Source: Nansenia antarctica (lineage: Eukaryota; Chordata; Actinopteri; Argentiniformes; Microstomatidae). Taken from it: 64,000 bases of DNA. The DNA lies in the NCBI GenBank assembly GCA_963989245.1, contig OZ022342.1:45507557-45571556 (forward strand), written 5' to 3'. Positions 42,596-57,060 of the stretch are shown here, piece by piece. Both the position numbers and the translations under genes were made by a program. The first letter of the stretch is position 1. Every line of letters starts with the position of its first letter. The notes under the pieces are model-generated. The model worked only from the letters and a program-made list of their open reading frames with translations. It was not told the DNA's origin and searched no databases.

Positions 42596-45097
42596 CTTGT
42601 GTTCCTCTGGGACAGGAGCATTTGTAGGTGTTGATGAGGTCGATGCAGGTGCCTCCATTCTGACAGGGCTGAGACATACACTCGTTGAGCTCCTTGGAGC
42701 AGTTGACTCCGTGGTACCCTGGCACACACTGACATACAGAGGAGAGACAGGAGGAGCGTCACACCAGGACATCAACGCTATTTGAATAACAAGCAAATAC
42801 TAGTTCAAGATGGCCAACAATGTTAAACATAGGCCCCGTACTAATATGAGGTGTGTGTGAGAGTGTGTGTGTGTGTGCGTGTGCGTGTGCGTGTGCGTGT
42901 GCGTGTGTGTGTGCGTGCGAGAGTGTGTGTGTGCGTGTGTGTGCGTGTATGTGTAGCTCCTTTCAGAGGATCGTCACCTTGTAGTGGTGGAAAGGCTAGC
43001 TAGTGTGTGACCTCTATACCTCACAGCTGTAGTCTAGCTAGTGTATGACCTCCATACCTCCCAGCTGTAGTCTAGCTAGTGTGTGACCTCCATACCTCAC
43101 AGCTGTAGTCTAGCTAGTGTGTGACCTCCATACCTCACAGCTGTAGTCTAGCTAGTGTGTGACCTCCATACCTCACAGCTGTAGTCCCCCAGGTAGTCGG
43201 TGCAGGTGGCCCCGTTCTGACAGGGGTTGGGGGAACACTCATCCACCTGCTCCTGGCAGTAGCTGCCTGTGTAGCCCGCCTGGCAGCGGCAGTAGTGGGT
43301 GTTCCCAGCATCCACACACTGCCCAGAACTCCTGCACAGGTGGACCACCTCCACGCCTGAAGACCAGGGGGTTCAAATGGTTACACACACACCCACACCC
43401 ACACTACTGGTCCAACGTTTTAGAACACCTCAATTTTTCCAGATGGAGGTGTTCTAAAACTTTTGACCAGTAGTGTACATACGTACATTCATATGCACAT
43501 GCTGCAGAAACACCCACACCCACACCCACACCCACACCCACACAACTGGTCCAACGTTTTAGAACACCTAAATTTTTCCAGATGGTGGAACAGTTTTACC
43601 TTGCTGCTTGGCTGCCACCTCACAGGAGACACTGGGGACGTCACAGTAAAGGCCGGTCCAGCCCGTCTGACACTGGCAGGTGTAGGAGGAGCCCTGCTGC
43701 CAGCAGGAGCCTCCGTTCTTACAGGGCGACGAGTCACACCACCTCACCAGGTTCTACACACACATACACACACACTCTCTTAACATACACAAATCACCAA
43801 TACACAGACACACAGAGCCATACAAAGCTCAGAGAAGTGGGCCAGTACCTGGCAGTTGACTCCGGTGTAGCCGTGAGAGCAGGTGCACTTGTAGGTGCCG
43901 TAGCTGTCCAGACAGGTGCCTCCGTTCAGGCAGGGTTTGGAGTCACACTCGTTGAGGTCGTGCTGGCAGTAGCTGCCGGTGAGGCCGGGCAGACACACGC
44001 AGGTGAAGGTGTTGATGCCGTCCAGACAGGTGCCACCGTTGAAGCAGGAGCTGCCATGGAACACACAAGACATCACCTTCATTAAGACCTTCATTAAGAC
44101 AACACATCACCTTCATTAAGACCTTCATTAAGACAACACATCACCTTCATTAAGACCTTCATTAAGACAACAGACCACCTTCATTAAGACCTTCATTAAG
44201 ACAACAGACCACCTTCATTAAGACCTTCATTAAGACAACACATCACCTTCATTAAGACCTTCATTAAGACAACAGACCACCTTCATTAAGACCTTCATTA
44301 AGACAACAGACCACCTTCATTAAGACCTTCATTAAGACAACAGACCACCTTCATTAAGACCTTCATTAAGACAACACATCACCTTCATTAAGACCTTCAT
44401 TAAGACAACAGACCACCTTCATTAAGACCTTCATTAAGACAACAGACCACCTTCATTAAGACCTTCATTAAGACAACAGACCACCTTCATTAAGACAACA
44501 GACCACCTTCATTAAGACCTTCATTAGGACAACACATCACCTTCATTAAGACCTTCATTAAGACAACAGACCACCTTCATTAAGACCTTCATTAAGACAA
44601 CAGACCACCTTCATTAAGACAACAGACCACCTTCATTAAGACAACAGACCACCTTCATTAAGACCTTCATTAAGACAACAGACCACCTTCATTAAGATCT
44701 TCATTAAGACAACAGACCACCTTCATTAAGACAACAGACCACCTTCATTAAGACAACAGACCACCTTCATTAAGACCAAAATATCACCTTCATTACGACA
44801 ACAGACCACCTTCATTAAGACCAAGATATCACCTTCATTAAGACAACAGACCACCTTCATTAAGACCACGATATCACCTTCATTAAGACCAAGATATCAC
44901 CTTCATTAAGACCGCCATGACAAATCAAATCAAATGTAAAAACGAAGCTATGCAGGAGAAGAGGACTCACTCGAGTTTAAACCAGATGTGTGCGTGTGTG
45001 TGCTTGTGTGTGTGTGCGTGTGGGTGTGCGTATGTGGGTGTGTGTGGGTGTGTGTGCGCGTGTGTGTGTGTGTGTGTTTCTGGTTGTGTGTGTCTGG

Positions 45098-45130
<33 letters not shown>

Positions 45131-45362
45131 CTCTCTGTGCAGTCGGGGGTGTTGATCTCACAGTCTCTGCCGCTGAAGCCAGGTGGGCAGGTGCAGGTGT
45201 AGCTGTTCACACAGTCTGTGCAGTTGGCTCCGTTCCTACAGGGGGCGCTGTCACACTCGTTGATGTCCTCCTCACACTTCCCCCCGCGGAACCCCGGGAG
45301 GCAGGTACACATGAAACTGTCCACGCCGTCCCTGCACAGACCCCCGTTACTGCAGGGGTCTA

Positions 45363-45449
<87 letters not shown>

Positions 45450-46510
45450 TTAAGTGATACAGTTGTGCTGAGTACCTCTGTAAAAGAGCCCAGCTGGGAC
45501 CTCAGCTGGCTGCTGTACAAAGGAAATCCCCTCTGTAACCTCCCCCCCCCCCCCAACCCCTGTGCAATACGAGAAAGTACTGTGCAATAACCATGGGAAT
45601 AGTGCAATGTCCCATAACCGTGCAATATGTTATATGTTTCATTCGTTCGTCCTTACTGGGTTTGCAGTCGTCCATGTCTGTCTCACACCTCTGGCCGGCG
45701 TAGCCGGGGCGACAGACACACTGGTAGCTGCCCACCGTGTTCAGGCACGTGGCGCCGTTGCGGCAAGGACCCTTCACACACTCGTTGATGTCGATCTCAC
45801 ACGTCTGACCTGGAGAGGCGGTTGGGGGGGGGGGGGGGGGGTTAGTGACATCTCTTTTGGGCAGTTTCTCATTTCGAATGAATCTATGATGGATCCATGG
45901 ATGGATGGAGGGATGGAGGGATGGATGGATTGATGAATGGATGGACGTGTACCTTGCCATCCCTGTGGACAGATGCAGGAGAAGCTCTGGTAGTCCTCGG
46001 ACTCCTGACACACCCCTCCGTTCTTACAGGGCCGGGGCTCGCAGGGAGCCAGCAGGGTCTCACACATCTCACCTGGGAGGGACAGGGACAGGGAACACCA
46101 TCACCGGCCTGCCACAGGGGCTAACGCTACGTACGCTAGCTGTACTGGAACACCGTTTGGCTGTGCGTGTGTGTGTGTGTGTAGGCTTTATGATAATGAT
46201 TCTGTTATAGGCCCCAGCATATCCCCATTGCACTCTCTAAATTGGAAAACATTGGATTATAATTTGGGCCTGCTGAAAAACATTCAGCAGAAACGGGAAA
46301 TTCAATTGGCTGTGACACTTCATCCCCTGGTCATCCCTGCCTGAGGAGTGACATGAGGTTTTAGAGCCGAGTTTCAATCCACTTCCCTATCTGTTTCCAC
46401 AGCAACCAGGCCAGGCAGGAAGTGCCTTCCTGTTTCCTGCTATTGTGCAGGACGCAGACAGGAAACAGGACGTGGCCAGACAGGGAATGGGCCAGGCCCC
46501 AATTCCCAGC

Positions 46511-46547
<37 letters not shown>

Positions 46548-47247
46548 CCCGTGACCATGTTATTCCCAAACACGCGTGTTATCCCCACACAGCCGACGGA
46601 CGGGGTGGATCTTTCCACATATGATAGAAAACCACCAAAACATATCCATGTTTCCACACGGGTAGAGGTCATCAGGGCTCTGACGTTTTCTGAAACAACA
46701 CTGTTGTCTGAATAACGTGTGTGTGTGTGTATCTAGTTCTTTCAGGAGTTAGTGTCTAGGCTACGCAGGAGTGTCGTATCTATATGGATTCTTTAAGAGT
46801 TATATTGATACATTGAAGAGTCGATTAGAGTCATTTAAGAGTTATATTGATACATGAAGGAGTCGATTAGAGTCATTTAAGAGTTATATTGATACATGAA
46901 GGAGTCGATTCCTGTGGAGGGGGGGAAGTACGACTGTTATCCAGCTCGGGGGCGTACCGGTGTAGGGCAGGAAACAGTTGCACTTGTAGCCGGCCACGTC
47001 ATCGATGCAGGAGCCCTGGTTCAGGCAGGGGTTGGAGGCACACTCGTTGATGTTAGTCTGGCAGTTAGGTCCTAGAAGCACCAGGATTAGACAACACACA
47101 CACACACACACATACAGGGGTTAGAGTCATACCCTTAGAGATGACCTCCATCACACACACACGCATGCACACATGCATGCGCACACACAGGTAAGGACGT
47201 AAGAGTGAGAGTGTAGGAGTGAGGGGATATTCTAAGTTATAGAGGAG

Positions 47248-47298
<51 letters not shown>

Positions 47299-49327
47299 GA
47301 GAGAGAGAGAGAAAGGAGAGAGGAAAGAGTGAGAGAGAGAGAGAAAAGAGTGAGAGAGAAGAGAAAGGAAAGTGAGAGAGAGAGAGAGCGCAAGAGAGAG
47401 AGCAAGAGAGAGAGAGAGAGAGAAAGGAGAAAGAGAGCAAGAGAGAGAGAGGAGAGAGGAAAGTGAGAGAGAGGAGAGAGAGAGAAAGATGGACGTAGAC
47501 CGGGTGGAGAGGAGTGTTCAAGTGGACTGACCACTGAAGCCAGCTCTGCAGCTGCAGACGTATCCGCTGGTCATGTCCCTGCAGGTGCCTCCGTTCACGC
47601 AGGGGTTGGACTCGCACTCGTTGTTGTTGATGTCACAGTTAGGACCGCTCCAGCCAGAGTCACACACACACTTGTAGCTGCAACACAACACACCGCCACA
47701 GAGGTAAGCTTTGATTACAGGTGTGTGTGTGTGTGTGTGCATGTGCGTGTGCGTGCATGCATGTGTGCGCGTACTTGTGTGTGCGTGGGTGTGTGCATGT
47801 GTGTGCGTGTGTGTGTGTGTGTGTGTGTGCGTGTACTTGTGAGTGTGTGTGTGTGTGCGTGCGTGCGTGCATGTGTGCAAGTACTTGTGTGTGCGTGAGT
47901 GTGTGTGTGCATGCGTATACTTGTGTGTGTGTGTGCGTGCGTGCATGTGTGCGCGTACTTGTGTGTGCGTGAGTGTGTGCATGTACTTGCGTGTGTGTGT
48001 GTGTGTGTGTGCATACTTGTGTGTGTGTGTGTGTGCATACTTGTGTGTGCGTGAGTGTGTGCATGTGTGTGTGTACTTGTGTGTGTGTGTGTGTGTGCGT
48101 ACTTGTATGTGTGTGTGTGTGTGTGTGCGTGTGTGTGCGTGCGATCAGAGGCCTAGCTCACCCGTTGACCAGGTCCTGGCAGCGTCCGTGGATGCAGGGG
48201 TTGCTGCCACACTCGTCCACCTGCGCCTGGCAGGTGAGGTCGTCGTAGCCCTCGGGACACAGGCAGGTGTAGCCGCTGACCCCGTCCACGCAGGTGCCCC
48301 CGTTGTGACAGGGGTTGATGGCACAGTCGTCTATGTTGATGTTGCACATGGTCCCTGGAAAGACACCCACACAGATAAAATGGTCAATGATAAACGGACT
48401 GCACTTCTATAGCTATGCCTTATTCCAAAGCGCTTTTACAACGGCCTTCAGTGTCTTGCCCAAGGACACCTCGATGTGTGGCCAGCCGGGGTTCGAACCG
48501 CCGATCTGTCGACCTTTGTGATTTTTAGACACCCGGCTCTACCTCCCTGAGCCACAGGCGTGAGGATTCACCGTTGTTGCGTTTCAGGTTTCAACCGACC
48601 GCAGCTGGACACTGTGTTCACTACTTCTGTCCCTTAAGCCTTTGCTCAGTAGCTGAGGTGAGTGGGGGGAGGGGTTGGGGGGGAGGGGGGTGGACAATAC
48701 CCAGAGATGAACAACAGGCTACATTGGAGCAGGGAGAGGAGAGAGACTGGCAGGCTGGCTGTGCCTCTGGAGGTTGGACCTTGCTGCCTCTCCCTCCCTC
48801 CCTCCCTCCCTCCCTCCTCTATTGATTGAAGGCTAGTGAATAGGGGGGAAGAGAGTTTCAGCTGGATCTGAGTGGGTGCAGGAGCCAGGGAGGTGCTCCA
48901 CATTTCAGATCTGTTATCCCGCAACAATGGCACACACAAAGCCGACCCCTGCCCTTCCCCTCCCCCCCCCCCCCCCCCCTTCCCCCCCCTCCCCCCCCCT
49001 CCCCCCGGCCCCCACAGGGCTGACCTTACACAGGGACAGAAGGCCTGGCCCTATTTCACACATGGACGAGCAACAATTAACCCCCCTCTGACACACCCCC
49101 CCCAACTCCTTTACTCCCCCACCCACCATCAATCAGAGAGGGGAGGAGGGCTCAACTGCCTGCTCTGGCCTCACAAAGGCCCTCTGTCGCTGGGCCTGCA
49201 CGGCCCCTCCACACTTCCACAGAGAGGACAAAGATGGAGGGGTGTATAAGGCTACACACAGCAGCCTGCATCCCCTCTGCTACCCTCCCCCCTTGGAGCT
49301 AACACACACACACACACACACATGGAG

Positions 49328-49358
<31 letters not shown>

Positions 49359-49551
49359 CAGACAGAAAGACAGAGAGAGAGAGACAGAAAGAGAGAGAGT
49401 GACAGAAAGACAGAGAGAGACAGAAAGAGAAAGAGAGAGAGAGACACAGAGAGAGAGAGACAGACAGAAAGACAGAGAGAGAGACAGAAAGACAGAGAGA
49501 GAGACAGAAAGAGAGAGAGACAGACAGAGAGAGAGAGAGAGAGATTCAGAA

Positions 49552-49590
<39 letters not shown>

Positions 49591-52526
49591 AAGAGAGAGA
49601 GAGAGACAGAACTGAACCAGGGTTCAGTCCCAGTCATGGGATCCCCATGGGAGCAAGAAGATTGGAACTGTTATACCAACGATGGTTTAGGGCAGTACGA
49701 TCCATCTCATCTGTTCTATGACCATTGACCACGGGTTACATGTATCGAAGGTGCCAGTACTACTACCAAGGATCACATGTATCGAAGGTGCCAGTACTAC
49801 TACCAAGGGTCACATGTATCGAAGGTTCCAGTACTACTACCAAGGGTCACATGTATCGAAGGTTCCAGTACTACTACCAAGGGTCACGTGTATCGAAGGT
49901 TCCAGTACTACAGAAGACACTCCACATCAGCGCTGAGAATACAAAACGTTGAGCATTGTCTTGTCGCCCGACAAACAGACATGTGTTTAAAGGCCAAACT
50001 CTTCCCTTTCGAAAATATCACCTTACAGACTCTTTCAAAAGCACACATTGAGTCTTTTCAGGGGGCCGAACAATGCTGGGGCCTGTGTGTGTGTGTGTGT
50101 GTCTGTATCAGGTTTGGGGCTGCCTCTCTGTGTTTCGCGTCCCCCCCCCCGTCCTCCTTGTCCCACACAAGACACCTGACACCACTGTCTGTTACAGTGG
50201 GCTCGAAGGCCACCTGTCCTACCTGCCCCCCCCTCAGGCTCAGAGGACCGCCCTTCCCCTCCCCCTCCCCCTCGGGGCTCAGAGGACCCCCCCCTCACCT
50301 GAGTAGCCTGGCTCACAGACACACTCGTAGCCCCTCCCCCCTTCAGAGGACCCCCCCTCCCCCTCACCTGAGTAGCCTGGCTCACAAGAACACTCGTAGC
50401 CCCTCCCCCCCTCAGAGGACCCCCCCCACCCTCACCTGAGTAGCCTGGCTCACAGGAACACTCGTAGCCGTTGATCTTGTCGATGCACCTCCCGTAGTCG
50501 CAGGGCTGGCTCTGGCAGTCGTCCAGGTTAACCTCACAGTTAAAGCCTGGGACACAACCAAGAGACAGTCAACATGTCTGTGGGGGGGGGGTAGATATGT
50601 GTGTGTGTGTGTGGGGGGGGCATAGATATGTGTGTGTGTCTTACCCGCGGTGCCCTTGGGACAGGTACAGATGTAGGAGTTCTCTCTGTCCTGGCAGACC
50701 CCTCCGTTCCTGCAGGGCTGACTCAGACACTCGTTGATGTTGGTCTCACACAGGCGGCCCGTGTAACCATGGCGACAGTGGCAGGTGAAGGTGGCCAGGC
50801 CGTCCGTACAGGTGCCATAGTGACAGGGGTCGGAGTAACACTCGTTGATGTCCGTCTCACAGAGCTGCCCTGTGTAACCTGGAGGGGGAGGGGCATAGAG
50901 AGTCAGAGAGGAGACATGTGACACGTTCTAATGCTTTGGTCCTCATGTCGGGATCCAATGTAACGATGAAACTTTTCTTTCGAAAAATGTGAATATATTT
51001 CCGCGTTGTTGAAAATCAACGGCACATCGCTAGTCAACTAACGCAGCTTGTTTTGTGAGCCTGCTAACAATGTAAAGTAGTGTTATAGTTAACTAGGTAG
51101 CAGTGGAGGATTCAATCCATTGCGTTTTTGCAGTATTTTGGCTTGACTAGCGAGTTTCTGTTGTGATTCTCAACAACGTTGAAACATAGTTCCGTGTTTC
51201 AAAATAAAAGTCCGAACATTTTGATTGGTTGCTGACATGCGGACCAAATGATCAGACTGTGTCACATATAATACTTATCTTATATATCTTTTCTAATAAT
51301 TGTGCCCAAATTCTGCTTCAATTTGTATGTATGTTATTCAGAAGCATATTCTGAAGCATGTGAGCATATCCCACACAAAATGTCAAGGTGTTGCCCATCA
51401 AATTGCATTCTGCTTTTGCATCTGATCATCATATTTCAAATGTTATATATACTGTATATACAGTATAAGCAATTTAGTTTGGGTCTATTTTTTCGGTGGA
51501 ACTTTGTCAAATCCAGTGGCCGCATTCAGTTTAAGAGGTTAAAGTCCAGTGGTGTCCAGGAGTGTGTGTACCTTCAGTGCATTCACAGGTGTACTTGTTG
51601 GGACCGTCGGTACACTCGGCTCCGTTCTTGCAGGGTGTGCTGGCACATTCATCAATGTCTACCTGGCACAGGGACCCAGAGAACCCTGCAGAGACACAGA
51701 CACAGAGCTGCTTCATTCCTGGCCCAGGACCCCCTGACAACTGCTTCTGGGTGGATTTTTTGCTGGTTGTTTTAGATATTAAATCCCCCCCCCCAAAAAA
51801 AAGTTAGATTATGTCTAAAAACAGAGATCATTCCTCTGACCATAGCCAGAACGGTGCACAATTTTCAAACATAATCTAGGCTTTATTGTGGTTGCCCTAG
51901 CGACAGTTTGTATACAGATGAAAGAAACTGAGGGGGAAAAAACTAATTTGCATCTAAAGTAGGTCTAGACGACTCTGAACTTCATAACAGCATAATAAAC
52001 CCTCCATACCCCCCCCCCCCCATACACCCCCCCCCCCCCCCTCCCTATACAGCAGGGGCTCCAAAGACATTTCTTTCAAACGGCTGCACAATCGCTCCCA
52101 ACCCGCCGCCCCCACACCCTGTTTTTGGGTGCTAAGCTCTTATGCAAACCGCTGTGCCCGCCAATTATGCTAATGCTTCAGCAGACCTTGTATTCCCGCC
52201 ATGCCTTCCTCATCAGGAATGTCAGCACTACTCTCTCCCTGGTCAATTATTTACCCTCATTTAGTGAGACACACACTAACACTAAGGTAATAATCCCCAT
52301 GCCTCTCCCTTTCTGAAGCTACCATATCCTACCCACACAGAAGTAGCCATCCATCCCTCCCTCCCTCCCTGCCTCCTCAACCGTTTCCTCTGAGCCCTCT
52401 TACCTTTGGGACACTCGCAGTGGTAGGAGTTGATCCTGTCGATGCACTTCCCGTTGTTCAGGCAGGGCATGCTGGCACACTCATCAGTGTTGATCTGGCA
52501 GAACACACCCTCATACCCTAAACAAC

Positions 52527-52579
<53 letters not shown>

Positions 52580-52601
52580 CCACAGAGGGTTAAACAACCA
52601 G

Positions 52602-52640
<39 letters not shown>

Positions 52641-55600
52641 GAGAGAGAACCACAGTGTGACAGTGGTATGTTAAGTAGAGGACACAGAGTGTACGCTAAC
52701 CCACAATATTCCTTCTATGATGACTACAGAGAGCAGTCAGACATGACTACCTCCAAACCTAAACATGACTACCTCCAAACCTAAACATGACTACCTCCAA
52801 TCCTAAACACGACTACCTCCAAACTTAAACATGACTACCTCCAAACTTAAACATGACTACCTCCAAACCTAAACACGACTACCTCCAAACTTAAACATGA
52901 CTACCTCCAAACCTAAACATGACTACCTCCAAACTTAAACATGACTACCTCCAAACCTAAACACGACTACCTCCAATCCTAAACATGACTACCTCCAAAC
53001 TTAAACATGACTACCTCCAAACCTAAACATGATCTCCTCCAAACCTAAACATGACTACCTCCAAACTTAAACATGACTACCTCCAAACCTAAACATGACT
53101 ACCTCCAAACCTAAACATGACTACCTCCAAACCTAAACACGACTACCTCCAAACCTAAACACGACTACCTCCAAACCTAAACACGACCACCTCCAAACCT
53201 AAACATGACTACCTCCAAACCTAAACATGACTACCTCCAAACCTAAACATGACTACCTCCAATCCTAAACATGACTACCTCCAAACCTAAACATGACTAC
53301 CTCCAAACCTAAACATGACCTCCTCCAATCCTAAACATGACTACCTCCAAACCTAAACATAACTACCTCCAATCCTAAACATGACTACCTCCAAACTTAA
53401 ACATAACTACCTCCAATCCTAAACATGACTACCTCCAAACTTAAACATGACTACCTCCAAACCTAAACATAACTACCTCCAAACCTAAACATAACTACCT
53501 CCAATCCTAAACACGACTACCTCCAAACTTAAACATGACTACCTCCAAACTTAAACATAACTACCTCCAAACCTAAACATGACTACCTCCAAACCTAATC
53601 ATAACTACCTCCAAACCTAAACATGACTACCTCCAAACCTAACTACCTCCAATCCTAAACATGACTACCTCCAAACTTAAACATGACCTCCTCCAAACCT
53701 AAACATAACTACCTCCAAACCTAAACATAACTACCTCCAATCCTAAACATGACTACCTCCAATCTTAAACACGACTACCTCCAAACCTAAACATGACTAC
53801 CTTCAAACCTAAACATGACTACCTCCAAACCTAAACATGACTACCTCCAAACCTAAACATGACTACCTCCAAACTTAAACATAACTACCTCCAAACCTAA
53901 ACATGACTACCTCCAAACCTAAACATGACTACCTCCAAACCTAAACATAACTACCTCCAAACTTAAACATAACTACCTCCAAACCTAAACATGACTACCT
54001 CCAAACTTAAACATAACTACCTCCAAACCTAAACATAACTACCTCCAAACCTAAACATGACCTCCTCCAAACCTAAACATGACCTCCTCCAAACCTAAAC
54101 ATGACTACCTCCAAACTTAAACATGACTACCTCCAAACCTAAACATGACTACCTCCAAACTTAAACATGACTACCTCCAAACCTAAACATAACTACCTCC
54201 AATCCTAAACATGACTACCTCCAATCTTAAACATGACTACCTCCAAACCTAAACATGACTACCTCCAAACTTAAACATAACTACCTCCAAACCTAAACAT
54301 GACTACCTCCAAACCTAAACATGACTACCTCCAAACCTAAACATAACTACCTCCAAACTTAAACATAACTACCTCCAAACCTAAACATGACTACCTCCAA
54401 ACTTAAACATAACTACCTCCAAACCTAAACATAACTACCTCCAAACCTAAACATGACCTCCTCCAAACCTAAACATGACCTCCTCCAAACCTAAACATGA
54501 CTACCTCCAAACGTAAACATGACTACCTCCAAACCTAAACATGACTACCTCCAAACTTAAACATGACTACCTCCAAACCTAAACATAACTACCTCCAATC
54601 CTAAACATAACTACCTCCAATCCTAAACATGACTACCTCCAATCTTAAACATGACTACCTCCAAACCTAAACATGACTACCTCCAAACCTAAACATGACT
54701 ACCTCCAAACCTAAACATGACTACCTCCAAACCTAAACATGACTACCTCCAATCCTAAACATGACTACCTCCAAACCTAAACATGACTACCTCCAAACCT
54801 AAACATGACTACCTACAAACCTAAACATGACTAGGTCCAAATCCTAAGAGGCCTGGTAGTGGTATGGTAGTGGTATGGTCTGAGGCATACCTGGCATGCA
54901 GATGCAGTGGAAGCCTCCGATCTGGTCGAGGCAGGTGGCGTCGTTCTGACAGGGGTTGGACATGCACTCGTTGACGTCCATCTCACAGCGAGGTCCCTCG
55001 TAACCTTGGAGACACTTACACTGGAAGGAGCCTTTGGTGTTGAGGCAGCGACCGCCGTGCTCGCAAGGGTTGGCACCTGAGACAGAACACGCCACCACAT
55101 GTTAGCTACGCTCGGTTCTTATAACTCCCCCCACCCCTCTCAAACACACACAGGCATTGATTGGCTATGTCTCCAGTGGGCACTCCGTTACCCATAATGC
55201 ATGGCTTCTAATAGAGATATGAGTAGAGAGGAGCAGCGCCCCACCTAGAGAGCACTCGTCTATGTCCTGGTTGCAGGCTGAGCCGGTGTAGCCGGGGGGG
55301 CAGGTGCAGATGGCCTTCCCGTTGACGGGGTTGGTGTCACAGTTGGACCCCTTCTGACACGGGTTACTGATGCAGGCGTCGTCAAGGTGACAGAGCAAGC
55401 CTGAGAGGACAAAAACAAAAACAAATCGATCAAATCGGTACGCATCAACTGTCTCTACTACCTAGTGTGAGTGTGTATGTGTGTATGTGAGTGTGTGTGT
55501 GTGTGTGTGGTACAGGTGGGGTCGTACCTGTGCGCCCGTGTGGGCACTCGCAGAAGAAGGAGGCCACGCGGTCGTGGCAGGTGGCGCCGTGGTAACAGGC

Positions 55601-55769
55601 AGCGCTGGCGCAGTCGTCGATGTTCTCGCTGCAGTCGTCGCCCGTCCAGCCGTTGACACAGACGCAGTGGAAGCTCCCGTGGGTGTCGTGGCACGTGCCC
55701 CCGTTCTGGCACGCGTTGGGCATCAGCTCACACTCGTCCACGTTCTCCGTGCAGAACTGGCCTGAAGGG

Positions 55770-55808
<39 letters not shown>

Positions 55809-55892
55809 GCGCAACATTAAAATGGTGAATTCAATTCAGGGTGTTGATTCATAAAAACTGTCTCCTCAACTTTGAATCATCCAGGTTGGTCT

Positions 55893-55923
<31 letters not shown>

Positions 55924-57022
55924 GGAGGCACGCAAAGTAGCTGGAGGGGTTATGGGGTAACTGGGGGGGTTTAGGGGTAACTGGGGGGGTTTAGGGGTAA
56001 CTGGGGGAGTTTAGGGGTAGCTGGAGGGTTTAGGGGTAACTGGGAGGTTTAGGGGTAACTGGAGGGTTTAGGGGTAATTGGGGGGTTTAGGGGTAACTGG
56101 GGGGGTTTAGGGGTAGCTGGAGCAGGGGGGGGGGGAGGGTTACCTGTGTAGTGAGGGGGGCACTGGCAGTTGTAGGTGTTCACCCCGTCCACACACAAGC
56201 CACCGTTCTGACAGCTGTGGCCTGGACAGTCATCTATGTTGTGTTGACAGTTCTGTCCTGTGAATCCTGAGAGAGAGGGAGACATGAGGAAGTGAGGGAG
56301 GGAGGGAGGGCACAGAAAGACAAGCAGAGGCAGAGAAGGACAGGACAAAAGAGACTGAGGACATTTGTCACTCACTCACTATCTAATCTAACAACAGCAA
56401 AAAAAGGAAAGATAAGCCCTGTTTCTACCCCACAGCGGTGGGTGTGATTGATCCCCTGTACAGCAGCAGGCCTCCTCTGACACATCAAAGGCTGTGTGTG
56501 TGGGCAGAGTGGGCCAGCGGGGGTATTTTACAGCCTCCTCTCTGATTAACCATCAACCCAGAGCTGCAGATGTCTGCTGACCTCACGGCCTGGGCGGCAT
56601 TCCAGCACACACACAAAAACGAGAGTGGCATGGTGTGGGTTAAACTTTAACGTCTCAACCCCCCCCCCACCCAACACACACACACACAATGGGTATTATA
56701 CAGGGATCTGAGGCAGGGTGAGTGAACCTTGAGCGAAATGCAGAGGAGTTTTTATCAGGTAGAAGTGTTTGAATTGGAGAGACGGTGACAATGAAGTTTG
56801 GGAGAATTCAGTTTCACATCCGTCTGGACTGGACCGGAGCGCTGAGCAGCTGGTGTCAGAAGCCTTGGACCAAGCCACAAACACACCGGCCGCTGATAAG
56901 CAGCATTCACCACAGTCACAGAGACCAGTGTGTCTCACTCCCATAGAGCCACAGCTACAGGCATGGAAAACACACCAATGAGGTCAGAAAACACATACAC
57001 TGTGGGAATGATTGTATGCTTG

Positions 57023-57060
<38 letters not shown>

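Noticed and set aside
44065..44915. CRISPR-like regular repeat array
   Set aside because: Units are contiguous with no unique spacers, and the setting is a vertebrate intron; it is a minisatellite.
47720..48412. Frames rich in Cys-Val (plus) or His-Thr (minus)
   Set aside because: Translation of a (GT)n tract in notch1 intron 13.
48371..48570. tRNA gene
   Set aside because: The A- and B-box-like motifs belong to a SINE head; no cloverleaf could be drawn, and the body is shared with 61327-61605.
49242..49728. Frames of Arg-Glu or Ser-Leu repeats
   Set aside because: (GA)n tract in an intron; no family resemblance.
49777..50439. 220-codon plus-strand frame with MYRRCQYYYQ repeats
   Set aside because: Spans a 37-bp minisatellite, (GT)n and poly-C DNA within a notch1 intron; no homology recognised.
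52735..54838. CRISPR-like or centromeric satellite array
   Set aside because: A 22-bp unit with no spacers, confined to one intron.
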